64,000 nt of DNA from Ignelater luminosus (Eukaryota; Arthropoda; Insecta; Coleoptera; Elateridae), in the NCBI GenBank assembly GCA_011009095.1, contig VTPC01090540.1, positions 1 to 64,000 of the forward strand. The letters are read 5' to 3'. The notes beneath the pieces are model-generated. The model was not told where the DNA came from, did no database searches, and saw only the letters and a list, made by a program, of their open reading frames with translations. This document shows, in pieces, positions 24,757 through 35,510 of the stretch. Every line of letters begins with the position of its first letter. Position 1 is the first letter of the stretch. The position numbers were made by a program, and so were the translations under genes.

Positions 24757-24995
24757 GTATAGTTATTAACAAGTAAACCAACTCTTTAAAAATCCGGTGA
24801 TCTTTCCAACCGCCGCCATAGTTAGGCGATAATACGAATATGTTAGAACAGATGTCACTACTTTTACTCATTTGGCGTGCATGTGCGATCGTCTTGACAA
24901 ATATTATAGCAACGCAGAAATATCATCGTTTTGTCACAGAATTCTGTGGTTTTGTTTCAGAGTTAGTATCCTTCTTTTTGTAAAAGTTATTGTAG
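24757..24995. repeat. Dispersed repeat, copy 2
   Basis: AGTTATTAACAAGTAAACCA near the start, then GGCGATAATACG, ACTACTTTTACTCATTTGGC, GTGCGATCGTCTTGACA and ACAGAATTCTG follow in the same order as in copy 3 at 32,617. The two match over most of 240 bases. No coding sequence or inverted ends were recognised. Confidence 0.8.
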
Positions 24996-24999
24996 TGAT

Positions 25000-25510
25000 A
25001 ACTGATGTGATAACAATTAACAAATTCCTAGAATTGACTGCAATGTGCATTCTCACAGCAAGCGTGTTTTTAAAAAGTCTTTGTTCGAAGACTCGCACCA
25101 ATTCAAAATACCCAGGCCTGATGCACGTGGGCGTTTGGAAAATGAAGATAACCATTCTTTCTGATTTTAACATTTCATTTATTTTAAATTTAACTTACAT
25201 ATATACATGATATTTCGAAATGTTAAGTTGATTAATTTTTTATTAAAACATAATTTTGCAAAAAAAATTCAACAGCAGTTTGTTACGGTGTAACTATTTA
25301 TTTTGGTAGACCTTGTATACATTTAGCATTGATATATGTCTTAGTTTTGTTTTCAATAATTGTCTTATATATTAGATTTTTATTGACTAGTTTCTATTAT
25401 AATTATTTTTATTTAAATTATTGATTATTTAAAAACTCCTTTTCGTATGCAATTTTGAAATCAGCTGATCGATTTTCAACTAAATGTCTCTTATCTTTAA
25501 CCCAAGGAGT
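25000..25510. other. AT-rich DNA, no gene seen
   Basis: Nothing was recognised between repeat copy 2 and the P-like element. Confidence 0.5.
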
Positions 25511-25514
25511 TTAT

Positions 25515-26690
25515 AAGAGGTAGGGAGGTAACCTCCGCAATATCAAGTGAAGTCACGGTCGCCATTTTAGTACGCACCACACCGTACCGCGTGCGCCTAG
25601 CAGCAACTGTAGTTTGCGTGTTTGTTTGCTTCTGAATAATTTTTAAGTTTTCTCTTAACATTATGGTTTTGTGTTTAGTGCATTTAGAATTAAAAACACA
25701 TGCTAGAGGCAATTTTTACCATTTAAAGAAATTTCTATCTTACATTGCAGCTTATTGACCACCGAACAACGAATAAATTTAAGCACAACTGGTTGTCGGT
25801 TGGAAAATACTACTGATTTAATGCAAATTGAGGATCCTTCAGATCATATATACCTCCATTCAATACGGGAGTTAACCAATTTTTCAAAAAATGTAGTTGT
25901 TTACGTAGCAGGTTTTGTTATTAAGCGTTTATATAAAACTATTAAATGTGAACAATGCTTAGGAATCTTAGTAGACAGCTCAAACAAATTAAATTACCAC
26001 CTGATTGCAATCAAACATCGTGGTGGTTTGTTATTTCCATCGTCTGATGTTACAGATATTTTGCATGAATAGTGTGAAATGTGTCAAGCAAGCCTTAGCC
26101 ACCCTTAGCAGAAAGTGGTGGCAAATTTCTGTTAAAAAAATTTGCTTCTGCATATTTGTCACTATCAGTGTTAAATTATTATTTAGGTAAAGAAATTTTC
26201 CTTTCTTTAAACGAACATAATAGTTAAGTAGGTACCATTATGTATTATTTTGTATTCAAATAAATGTTTTAACCTAACATATTTTGCTTTATTTATTATA
26301 ATATAGAGTATAACATCACTTTAGTGAATGGAAATTAAAGATTTAATACATGATTAATCCATTTAAAAGGATGATTAAGAAAATATTGTTAACATATCCA
26401 AACTTTTTCAATAGAAATGGTATGTAGATATATAAAATAAACTGGAACTCATTCACTTTATTCCTTTAAAGAGAGTGAATAAAAAGAAAATCTATCCACT
26501 TGCAAAATTAGGGAAATAAATCTGCAAGTGTTTAAGGAATTTTAATTTAATAATTCAGTTTTAAATTAGAATTTTACCAAAACGTTTTATCGTATGTCCA
26601 TACGTGCGCTTAAATTCATGGTGCGTACTTTGCGGGTTGCATATCCTACAGGTTACGCCATCCCCTGCCCCCTCGCGGCTTCAATTTACC
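25515..26690 (+). mobile_element. Internally deleted P/THAP-type element
   Basis: A P-element-like transposase C-terminus lies between two diverged inverted segments. AGTACGCACCA at about 25,569 is repeated inverted at about 26,619 (TGGTGCGTACT), and GTAGGGAGGTAACCTCCGCA near 25,520 loosely matches the inverse of about 26,645-26,672. GC-rich ends around an AT-rich core support these as the termini. The element would be about 1.2 kb, against several kb for complete ones. Exact ends and an 8-base target duplication could not be fixed. Confidence 0.5.
25663..26078 (+). pseudogene. P-element/THAP9-like transposase remnant
   Basis: At 25,663 a short ATG frame reads MVLCLVHLELKTHARGNFYH, which resembles an eroded THAP N-terminus (a Cys and the G-x-FYxL block; the second Cys is lost). 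A plausible splice acceptor (TTACATTGCAG) at about 25,749 precedes an open frame to 26,072 with VVVYVAGFVIKRLYKTIKCE, CEQCLGILV and HRGGLLFPSSDVTDI. This matches the C-terminal region of P-element and THAP9-type transposases (Y-x-AGF, CxxC, RGGL-x-P-S-DV). The whole catalytic middle is absent. The THAP part is much less certain than the C-terminus. Confidence 0.7.
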
Positions 26691-26694
26691 TCGT

Positions 26695-27625
26695 CCACAA
26701 GCTGGGTTATGTTCCGTCCTTCCTTCTTATTAAGCTCCTTGCTTTAACCCCCTCTTAGCCACATCTAGCAGTTACAATTTGACTTTAAGAATGTTTGCGC
26801 ATGCATTCTTTTAAGCGGGTGGCTTGCCTCTTCCCTTTCGTCCAAGACCTTGAAATAATACAGACGTTATTTCTGTATCTTCAGTGATTTGGAAATTCAG
26901 GTAAAGAATTGTTTGACATTATCTTTGTTTATCTAAGTCCTAGTTTGTTCTACAAGATTGCCTTTGTGTTTTCGTACCGTTACCTTTGATTTCGTCTTTA
27001 TCGTTATCGTCTGCCTTCCACCTTTATAAAATCATCGCTGTATCGAATTGAAATTATCCATAAGAGCGTGGCGCCATTTTTGACAATCACCGTGCTTGGA
27101 TCAATCTCAACGATTTACCTGGCTATAAAGGAATATTGTATGGATCAACAAGTGTATGGTCTTCTATGATAAGAGCTACCTGAGTTACTTTATCTCAAGA
27201 GACAGCTATATCATCTTTAATCAAGTAAGTCATATGTATATACAGTTGGGTGAACTCAAGGACACGGTATATTTGACCTTCTTATTTTACCTACGGTGGT
27301 TTATTGTGGTGATATTCATTTTGTTTAAAAATACCATAATGATCAGATTTGAATTTTAAACATTGAAAAAATAAGTCTCTTTCAGTATTTATTTCAAGTA
27401 TTAAGTTATAATTCATATCTACATAGAATTAATGTACCTAATTAGTTTCACTTTGTTTATAAGAAAATTTCATTAGCTATTTATGGAATATTATTAATTT
27501 TTTATTATAGATTTTAAAATAAAGTAAAATACGGAATTTTTGCAGGATAAAAATTTGACTTAACCTCATTTCTTTTAAAGAGTTTCAATAATCTATTATT
27601 TTAACAATTTTTCTTAGATTATTTA
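26695..27625. other. Non-coding DNA, no gene seen
   Basis: Moderately GC-richer up to about 27,100, then AT-rich. The opening at 27,156-27,359 has no recognisable domain. Confidence 0.45.
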
Positions 27626-27627
27626 TA

Positions 27628-28060
27628 GTCCAGTCAACGAAGGGGTTATAGAGGATATGGAATGGAGAAAAATCTTTCTCTTGAGAAATGTATTGGGGGT
27701 AGCTAGGAGGCAAAGATACTAAAAGTCCTCGTCCCTAGCCCTGCCGCTTCAGGGGGGAGAGGGTGGAAAGGTCCCTGTTTTCGGTTTTTCGCTTATAACT
27801 CGGAAACGGTGCGTCGTACGGTAACAAGTACTCATTAAAAAATAAAAGATAATTTAATTTCCTACAAGAATGTCTATATTTATTTTCTTCCTGTGTGCTA
27901 TAGTTTCAGAGATATTCGCCAGCGAAAATCGATAAATTCAAAAAACTTGTCCTTCTAACTAACTCCTCAGCCTTATGTTTTACGAAAAAGTCGTCAAACA
28001 GTCCAGTCAATGAATGCCCAAAAGGGGTTGTAGAGGACATGGAATGGGGGAAAAAAAAGG
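27628..28060. repeat. Repeat with 372-base period, one full and one partial unit
   Basis: GTCCAGTCAACGAA and the following GGGGTTATAGAGGATATGGAATGG at 27,628 recur at 28,001 as GTCCAGTCAATGAA and GGGGTTGTAGAGGACATGGAATGG, in direct order and about 372 bases apart. The unit includes a GC-rich block (27,725-27,770) and TTATAACTCGGAAACGGTGC. The second unit fades after about 60 bases. It could be a tandem satellite fragment, or two direct repeats left by a larger element. Confidence 0.75.
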
Positions 28061-31000
28061 CTTTAAAATAAGTTTCTATAGGATATTGTCCAAATATGAC
28101 GGTAGATCAAAGTCAAGATAGTACCTAAAGAGAGATGTTTCTTTTAAAGAAAAATTTGTATCTGATTCATCCTTTATGCAACAAGAACCATACTTACTGT
28201 CTTTACTTCAGAAATGATGGGCAGAAAAACTAGTTTGTCGTAAACAACCAAAAAAGTTGAAAACCCCAAAAATGAACTTACAGGTGATAAAGAATTGAAG
28301 AATAGTGGTAATTAAAGATATAGTTCAGTAACGAATAAAAGCTTGAAAAACACTGGTACAGAAACTATATCTTAATTGTAGTAGAGAATACACACAACGG
28401 AAATGAACCCATAATGTTACGACGTATCTTATCTGGAATTACTAAATTTACTTATCGTCTCAAAGATCTTTAGTTGGCCATTGACTTGGGGTAATATCTT
28501 TATATGCGAAAGAAACTTAGAAGTGTAATATGGTAACTCTGAAATTATTATCTTTAGTGGAGCAAACTTCTACTAGTAGTAGATGAGGTATTCACTGGAA
28601 TAATACCCTTGTTGCAGTTGAGCTTCAATTATCTACATTATTTCACATTCTCTTTAATGAAAAAGTAAGAGTTGAAAACTGAAATAAAAGAATGGGATAT
28701 GTTCTATTTCATTACCATTTGAAGATCTTTCAATATATTTAATATTAAAATCTTTGGACAGTTATCAGAATCTGTTTTCTGTTTGGTGTTTAACTATAAA
28801 ATGCAAGAAAAGAAAAGCACAATTACGAAAACCAAAACCAAGTAAAATCTATCAACCAATTCATAACATTACTTGCTATCAATGACATATCTAAGCAGCT
28901 CATGACGGCTTGATACATTCATTCCATAATGTATAATATTGTTGACAAGTTAAATACTTGCCCTAATTAATTAATATAATAATGAATAATATCTACGTGA
29001 CCGACATACCTAAGATTAATATTAATTCCTCTTTATTAATAAGTGATAGAATCAAAAGATTTTTCTAGTTCGAAATATTTAATAAATTAAGATAAAGTTC
29101 TAAACATTTTAATTCCTGTTTTCAACTTAATGAACTGCTTACAGCAACAATATACCACAAAAGAGTTAATAATTAACACTATTGCAACTGATGAGTTGTA
29201 AAACACTTCATTAATTTATGCTTTAGGTTAAACGATCGTTTTTCATTTCTGCAATTCTTTTTCAAGATTTATGTGGGTAATTTATTTACCATTTAATTGT
29301 CATTTAAAATGTATGGTTCTTATATTAGTTTGTTAATGTTAATGTGTGGGTTTTTGTAAAAGTGAGCATCATGGATACAGGAAGAAAGTTTCTTGGTTAG
29401 TTGGTCGGTTGGTTAGCAGTGGGTACAAAGTAAATGCTTTTATTAGACTTTAAATACCATATAAGTCAGCTACTCTAATTAATTATTACCTGAACTGATT
29501 TTCTAATTTTATTGACATTATATTGTTACCCTTTATTATTTAATTATTATTTGTTAACACAATCATTAAATACTTATTAACCAAACAAATGTATAAAATG
29601 TCAAAACGCAAAACGAGATGTTTCCTTATCGTTAGGAATTATAAAAAATTAATGTAATTATATACAAATTCATCAAGGAAATAAGAGACTAGAAAGAAAG
29701 TTTCAGTATATTTCCAAAATGGGACTCTCAGCGCTTCAATTGCCAATTATCAAATTGTAATTAGTGTTATAATGACAGAAAAATTACAAATAACCAGATA
29801 TTACAATGATCATTTCAAAATACTGTGTACATATCTTACAAGACCGGACAAAAAAATGATGTTCTCTTGGACTTTATTACCAACGAAATAAAACTTACGT
29901 AAACATTAATTTATTAATATCGACCTTTTCATTCAAGGGCAAATATGATTAATTAATTAACCATTGCAAGTGTGAGAATGCAGACAATTTCTATTATACC
30001 TACTATTTTTAAGTTAATTATTTTTACTAAAGTATTGTAGAAGACTAATAAAGATGATTAATACATCCAAAAACATATAAATTACACCTAACATAATGTT
30101 TACTAATAATTATAAAGTTCATCTAATGATTATATATTCATTTATGCATTATTTAAGCTAATAAATTTTCATTTTCTTGTATGCATGTAGTAAATTCAGA
30201 AATTCCAGTGCATCGTGCTTTACTTCTGTTTTATTTTCCGAAATTTGTTTTTAAACATTAATTAGCCGAGCTACATTCACGGTGTAATTGGCTTAAATGA
30301 AATAACTGATAAAGCCATCTATTCCGATGTAAATGTGGATTTAATTATTAATAAGAAATGAAATAGGTTTGTTGACTTGGCTTTTGCTTTTCTGCTTAAC
30401 TATAATAATTAAGTTACTTTAAAATAAATTAAGAGATCTAGTAATTATATATACTCAATACAACATTCTTGAAATCCTTTTACAGGATTATTAGCGCATT
30501 TCATATCGTTTTGAAGGTTAAAAACCGAACAGGAATTCCAATACATATTATTGGTAATTTTCAAAATGATGCTTGCGACACTTTTAAAATACTTATTTAC
30601 TACTGTGTAATTAATGCTTGTCATTCCATCTGCGAAGCAATTAGTACTAGCTCGAGAACCGATATTGAGATTTTATATTTCAGCAAACTGTTAATTATCT
30701 TTTACCTAGTAACTGGGCACATGATGTTTTGAAATAGAAATGAGTCTGTGCTATGGTAATTTCCAGTTTCGACTTCACTATTGAGTACTGGCAGATGAAC
30801 TATACAACCTTCTTGATGTAAATCGTCTCAACTGAATTTTGAACTTCTAATTGGGCTGTTTTACGCCGCAGCCTGTCAATTGAACCATTGAATCATCGGT
30901 AATAATTTTATAGAGTAGATATTTTATACAATTTGCATTTTCATAGGATTGATAAGTAACTAATAATAGCAACTATTTAACAAGCCTTAAGATGAAGCTG

Positions 31001-32616
31001 ATTGAGTAGAAATAACCCAGTTTCGGTCTTGACCATTCTTGTATTTTCGTTTCTCTGCGTTTTTCATGATAGAGAGTTGTCTTGATTCTTTGTATAGATA
31101 GGCCGGATACGATGTTGGGGCGATTGGGTCAGCCTTCTACGGTATTATTTGTTTATGGCAAGTCATTTGTTCGAGATATACATAGAGCATAATGTTGTTG
31201 ATGGAAGTTGCGATTTCTTCCACATATTCGTCCTCTCCGGACGTCTTTAAAGATCCCTTTAAGGGCTCAGTTCGTTTCCATTTTATTTTGGCAAAATGGT
31301 GAAGTTGAAATTTTCTCAAAATAAGTAATGACATCTGTCTCTAGCACAAAGGCAAAACTGGAGAATATTTTCATGAAACTTCAGTCATGTTTATACTTAC
31401 TCGATAAATCGCATGATTGAATATTGCGTCATACAGATTGGCATATGTGGAAGAAGCATCCCTGAACTTGACGTCTCTGAAAATGCTTGTATCTCAGTTT
31501 TCTCAAAGAGGTTCAATATATTTCTATCAAAACCTCGATATGATGCAAAAAGAAAAGCCAAAATAAACCCCCAGAACCTGAGACACTTAAAGAATTGTCA
31601 GTCCCAGACGGACAATCATCTACACTTGCTCACAACAACACCTGAAAAATTATTTATTATCTTTGGCACACATAAATCGTTAAGTTTAATGTAGGCATCA
31701 GCTCATAGTTTTTGCTGTTATATTTAAGGCGTTGTTCAAATTATATTACCAGCTGTTTAGTTTGAACATTTCCAGTATACCCTTGCAGACTAACAACTTG
31801 TGTCCTATGGTAGATGTGATGAACTATAAGCTTTCTATATATCAGTGTTTTAGTATTGTTAACAGTTCTATGAAGAATCTAGCTAGATTTTAAACATTTT
31901 TGAAGGTGTTTATTAGGCTACTGTCTCCATCTTTGTCCTCTCTAGAAAACAAATTGTAATGGTCTCATGATACATAATCTACTATGGCTTTTAATTGCAT
32001 TTTTACAAAAGCCAAGTCTCTTGGCCAAAAGCCACTTTAAAGGTTTCTGATGTGAGGTAGACTGGTAGGCTCTGGAAGTGCAAATGTGCAAACCGTTCTA
32101 TACTAACAACAGTAGTTCTTTTGTGTAGTTTATCTATTTGCAACGATTTCACAAACATTCATGAATAATATCATCAGATACGGTAGCAAGTTAGTAATTG
32201 TCAATTCAGTTCTATAGTACATTCCAACTCTTTCTGAGAACTTTATATTAATGTAAAAAGGTAAATAGCAAGCGTCGTGAAGCAGCTAATGTCATCTGGC
32301 GGCACAGTACAGTAGGTTAGAAATACTGGTTTTAGCACCAATAAACCATGACTGTTCTACGCCTCCATTTAGGTCACTGGTTTTGGTTATATTCCTTGAA
32401 GAAGATTTTCAGTTTTATAGGATTCTAAACCGCTTTGCCCGAGACTATATTCTTTGAAAATGAATTAAAAGATCTTTTTTTAATCGTTGTCAAACAATTT
32501 TCTATCATAATATAAGAACTCTAAACTGAATGTTCTAAAACAACCACACAGATATTTGAAAACTTGGTTTGAAATATTTCTTATTCATTTGTTTCATTCT
32601 TCTAGATTATTATCAG
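28061..32616. other. Long AT-rich non-coding stretch
   Basis: No gene or transposon was recognised. Sequence around 30,240-30,370 has several TAATTA-type motifs in a less repetitive setting and could be a conserved regulatory block, but only a cross-species comparison would show it. Openings at 30,469, 31,137 (-) and 31,413 look like chance. Confidence 0.45.
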
Positions 32617-32892
32617 TGTATAATTATTAACAAGTAAACCAACTTTTTAAAAATAATTTGTTCTTTTCAAACGCCGTCTGATGACCTTCAACTAACAGGC
32701 GATAATACGTATATGTTCGAACAGATTTCACTACTTTTACACATTTGGCGTGTATGTGCGATCATCTTGACATCTATTAGATCGTCTTGACATCTATTAT
32801 AAAAATGCAGAAACATCATCGTTTTGCCACAGAATTCTGCAGTTTTGTTTCCGAGCAGTTTACTTCTTTTTGTAAGAATTGGTTTACTTGTT
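32617..32892. repeat. Dispersed repeat, copy 3 (longest)
   Basis: Carries TAATTATTAACAAGTAAACC, GATGACCTTCAACTAAC, GATAATACGTATATGTTCG and ACAGAATTCTGCAGTTTTG in order. It contains both the segment shared with copy 1 (CCTTCAACTAA) and the flanks shared with copy 2, so it is the best starting point for a consensus. Confidence 0.8.
32761..32800. repeat. 20-base tandem duplication inside repeat copy 3
   Basis: ATCATCTTGACATCTATTAG is followed directly by ATCGTCTTGACATCTATTAT. The other two copies have only one unit here, so the duplication is private to this copy. Confidence 0.9.
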
Positions 32893-33173
32893 TAATCACT
32901 ATACGCTGTTATTACTTATTTGAGGCATTAAAGAGATTTAGAAGATTTGCATGTTGACGGTAGAGTCAGATATTTGCAACTTTGTTGGAAAAGACCATGC
33001 TGTAATTATGATACCAAATCATTAAACTAATAAGTGTACGGCGTGTCTCTCAAAGGACGGAACACATCTTCATGTGGACTATACTTAGAGATCCTAGTGG
33101 TCTGTGAATATTACTGTTAGTAAATTTTGTATGTCCAATTTTATTATAATAGGAAGGGAAGTTGATTTTATAT

Positions 33174-33178
<5 letters not shown>

Positions 33179-33214
<36 letters not shown>
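33179..33214. repeat. (AG)18 microsatellite
   Basis: An uninterrupted run of 18 AG units, likely to vary in length between individuals. Confidence 0.97.
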
Positions 33215-33215
<1 letters not shown>

Positions 33216-34955
33216 AAGAAAAATTCAACGTGCGAATGCACTTGTTTTACATAAATCTCTTTAAGTACTCTTCACGCTTGTGTAGACGTCAGTTGCGCTT
33301 AGGTAAGTCATTCATGATGTTATTCAGAATCTGTTGAATTGAATTACCATAATACTTTGTTCGACAAATAAGGATCAACAGAACCAAACATAAGACAAGT
33401 TTACGTATGGTACCACCTCAAAAAGGTCCTGCCAACTGCTTTGTTTTTATTAAAACTATTTTATACTTTTTAAGATCTTTTTCGTTTTAACAATGTGCTA
33501 TTCGTATTCCCAGTATTCTAATTAGAACAGGGAAATTTACTAGTGAGTGAAATATAAATTCTTTTAGTGGGAAGTTGCTTCCATTCTTGGTATAATATAA
33601 TCTCATATCTTTTTGGACTTATTTTAAGTGTAATGCATAAAACCAATTATGGAAAATGTTATTAGTTCATTAGGCGATTAGATACATACGTTCACGTCAG
33701 ACAACTTGTTTCGCGATTGCAAAACGAGTATGTGCAGTTATGTGAATAGATTTGTTAATTTGTTTTATGTTGCATTTTATATTCAATTTTATCGTGTAGC
33801 AGTATTATTTAAATGAATTGAATTAAAATTATTAGAATTCTGCTTTCGTACCTGTAGGGAAAAGGTAAAAGCTTGTAGTAGTACATTAATAAATCATTCA
33901 CTACTAGATTAGAAAAATAAATTTTCTTTTATACGTGGGTATATAATAGTAAGGAAAGTATGATTTAAGAAAGTTTCAAGAAGAAATCGTAATAAAACCA
34001 AAAAAATTAAAGTCTTTGGAATTATTGAATGTAAGTAATAAATTAGTGTACCTACTTATAAAGTTATGATATTCTATAGAATTAGTTAAAACTAATATTT
34101 CGACTAAACGAGTAATCACACAGTATATTATTATTTATTAAATTACACAGTAATTGACAGAGTAACTAGCAGGATACAAATATGTAATTTAGTTTGCAAT
34201 TTATAAAGTTTGTTAATGTTACTTAGTTCATTATTTTAACACTGACATTGTGCAGGTGTTTCCTAGCTAAAAGTATGAACGGAAAGTCCATTTTTCTAAC
34301 CGTACAAAAAAATTTCTCTTACACAAAATTAAAGCATATTTCAAAAATGAAATCAATTGCTAATTAAAGACTTTTGTAAAACAACTTTAATTTCAGATGA
34401 AATTACAAGACAATAGACGGTAATAATAATTATTTGAATTAATAATCAGTAAATACTTACAATACTTAATTCTCTTGGTAAGTATCTAGAGCGCGGGTGT
34501 ACGTAAAAAGTTGCAAATCATGACATTTGTCAACAATTTCATTATTGGTTAGTAAATGAGACTTAAACAATAGGCATAAATAGACATATTTAGAGACGCT
34601 TAGCTGAGATTCTAGCTAAGCAAGTTCCCTGAATGAACAAGCTGATATACAAGGAAGAAAGCTGCCGGGGATTTACACAACTTCTAGATTGTAGGCTGCG
34701 TTTGTCAGTACTAGTGTTACGAAATATTGTGCTCTAACAGCAGAGTCATTCAGGGAATCGTTCTTATTGGAATCCTAGGAGCTCTGACAAAATTTCCGCT
34801 GAATTAATCGGCCGACCGTCTCTGAATACGTTCATCATCTAACTTTAAGAGCAGGCATGAAGAGCAAAATAGGAACCAAAAAAGCTATTTGGGCTTGTGG
34901 TCAAAATAATCCAGTTGTACTAAATAAAAGGAAAACTCCGTTCTCTTTACAAGGA
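33215..34955. other. AT-rich DNA, no gene seen
   Basis: No coding signal or repeat was recognised. Confidence 0.5.
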
Positions 34956-35510
34956 TCGGCAATACGGGGCGATTCAAATCGAAATTGAGCCGTCACTGGA
35001 ATTGCACTGCTACTCAGCACTGTCAGCGTAATTACTGTTGAGAGTCAGCCGATGAGTCCGCTGAGTGCCTCTGAACGCGCCCAATAATTAAGGTTTATTA
35101 TGGGTAAAAATAAAACGCTTTCAAAAGTATTGCCTTGGCCTTTACAAAAATTCATTGTTCAGGAACTCTTCATCGACAGCGCTCCTAATTGCTGCCTGCT
35201 TCTGAATACAAAAAAATGGGCACTTTGCGCACTCAATTTCAGCGGTAGTTAGAGCAGCAACAGTGCAATTCAGTCACTTACGTAGCGAAAATGTCCAGTG
35301 CTTCTGCATTGCCAGCAACCCAACTGTTGAGGTTTGCTAAGTGTAATAGCGAAAGGGGGGGAGAGTATACAACTATTACAACAACGTTGCCAGAGCTGGC
35401 TATAAATTTCCATATCTGAAGATTTGCAGCATTTATGACTTTTATATTTTTGACAACGTATTGCACGTGATAGCAATACCCTTATATTGATTTTTAAGAA
35501 TTGCAATAAA
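34956..35510 (-). other. GC-richer block, possible retroelement scrap
   Basis: This block is richer in G and C than its flanks. On the minus strand at 35,291-35,317 a frame contains CWQCRSTGHFRY, which fits the start of a retroelement gag zinc knuckle (C-x2-C-x4-H), but the fourth ligand (Cys) is Asp and a stop follows. No reverse transcriptase, integrase or long terminal repeat was found nearby. The motif is short and may be chance. Confidence 0.25.

Noticed and set aside
33050-33241. Minus-strand opening with a Ser-Leu repeat
   Set aside because: The repeat is only the translated (AG)n microsatellite.
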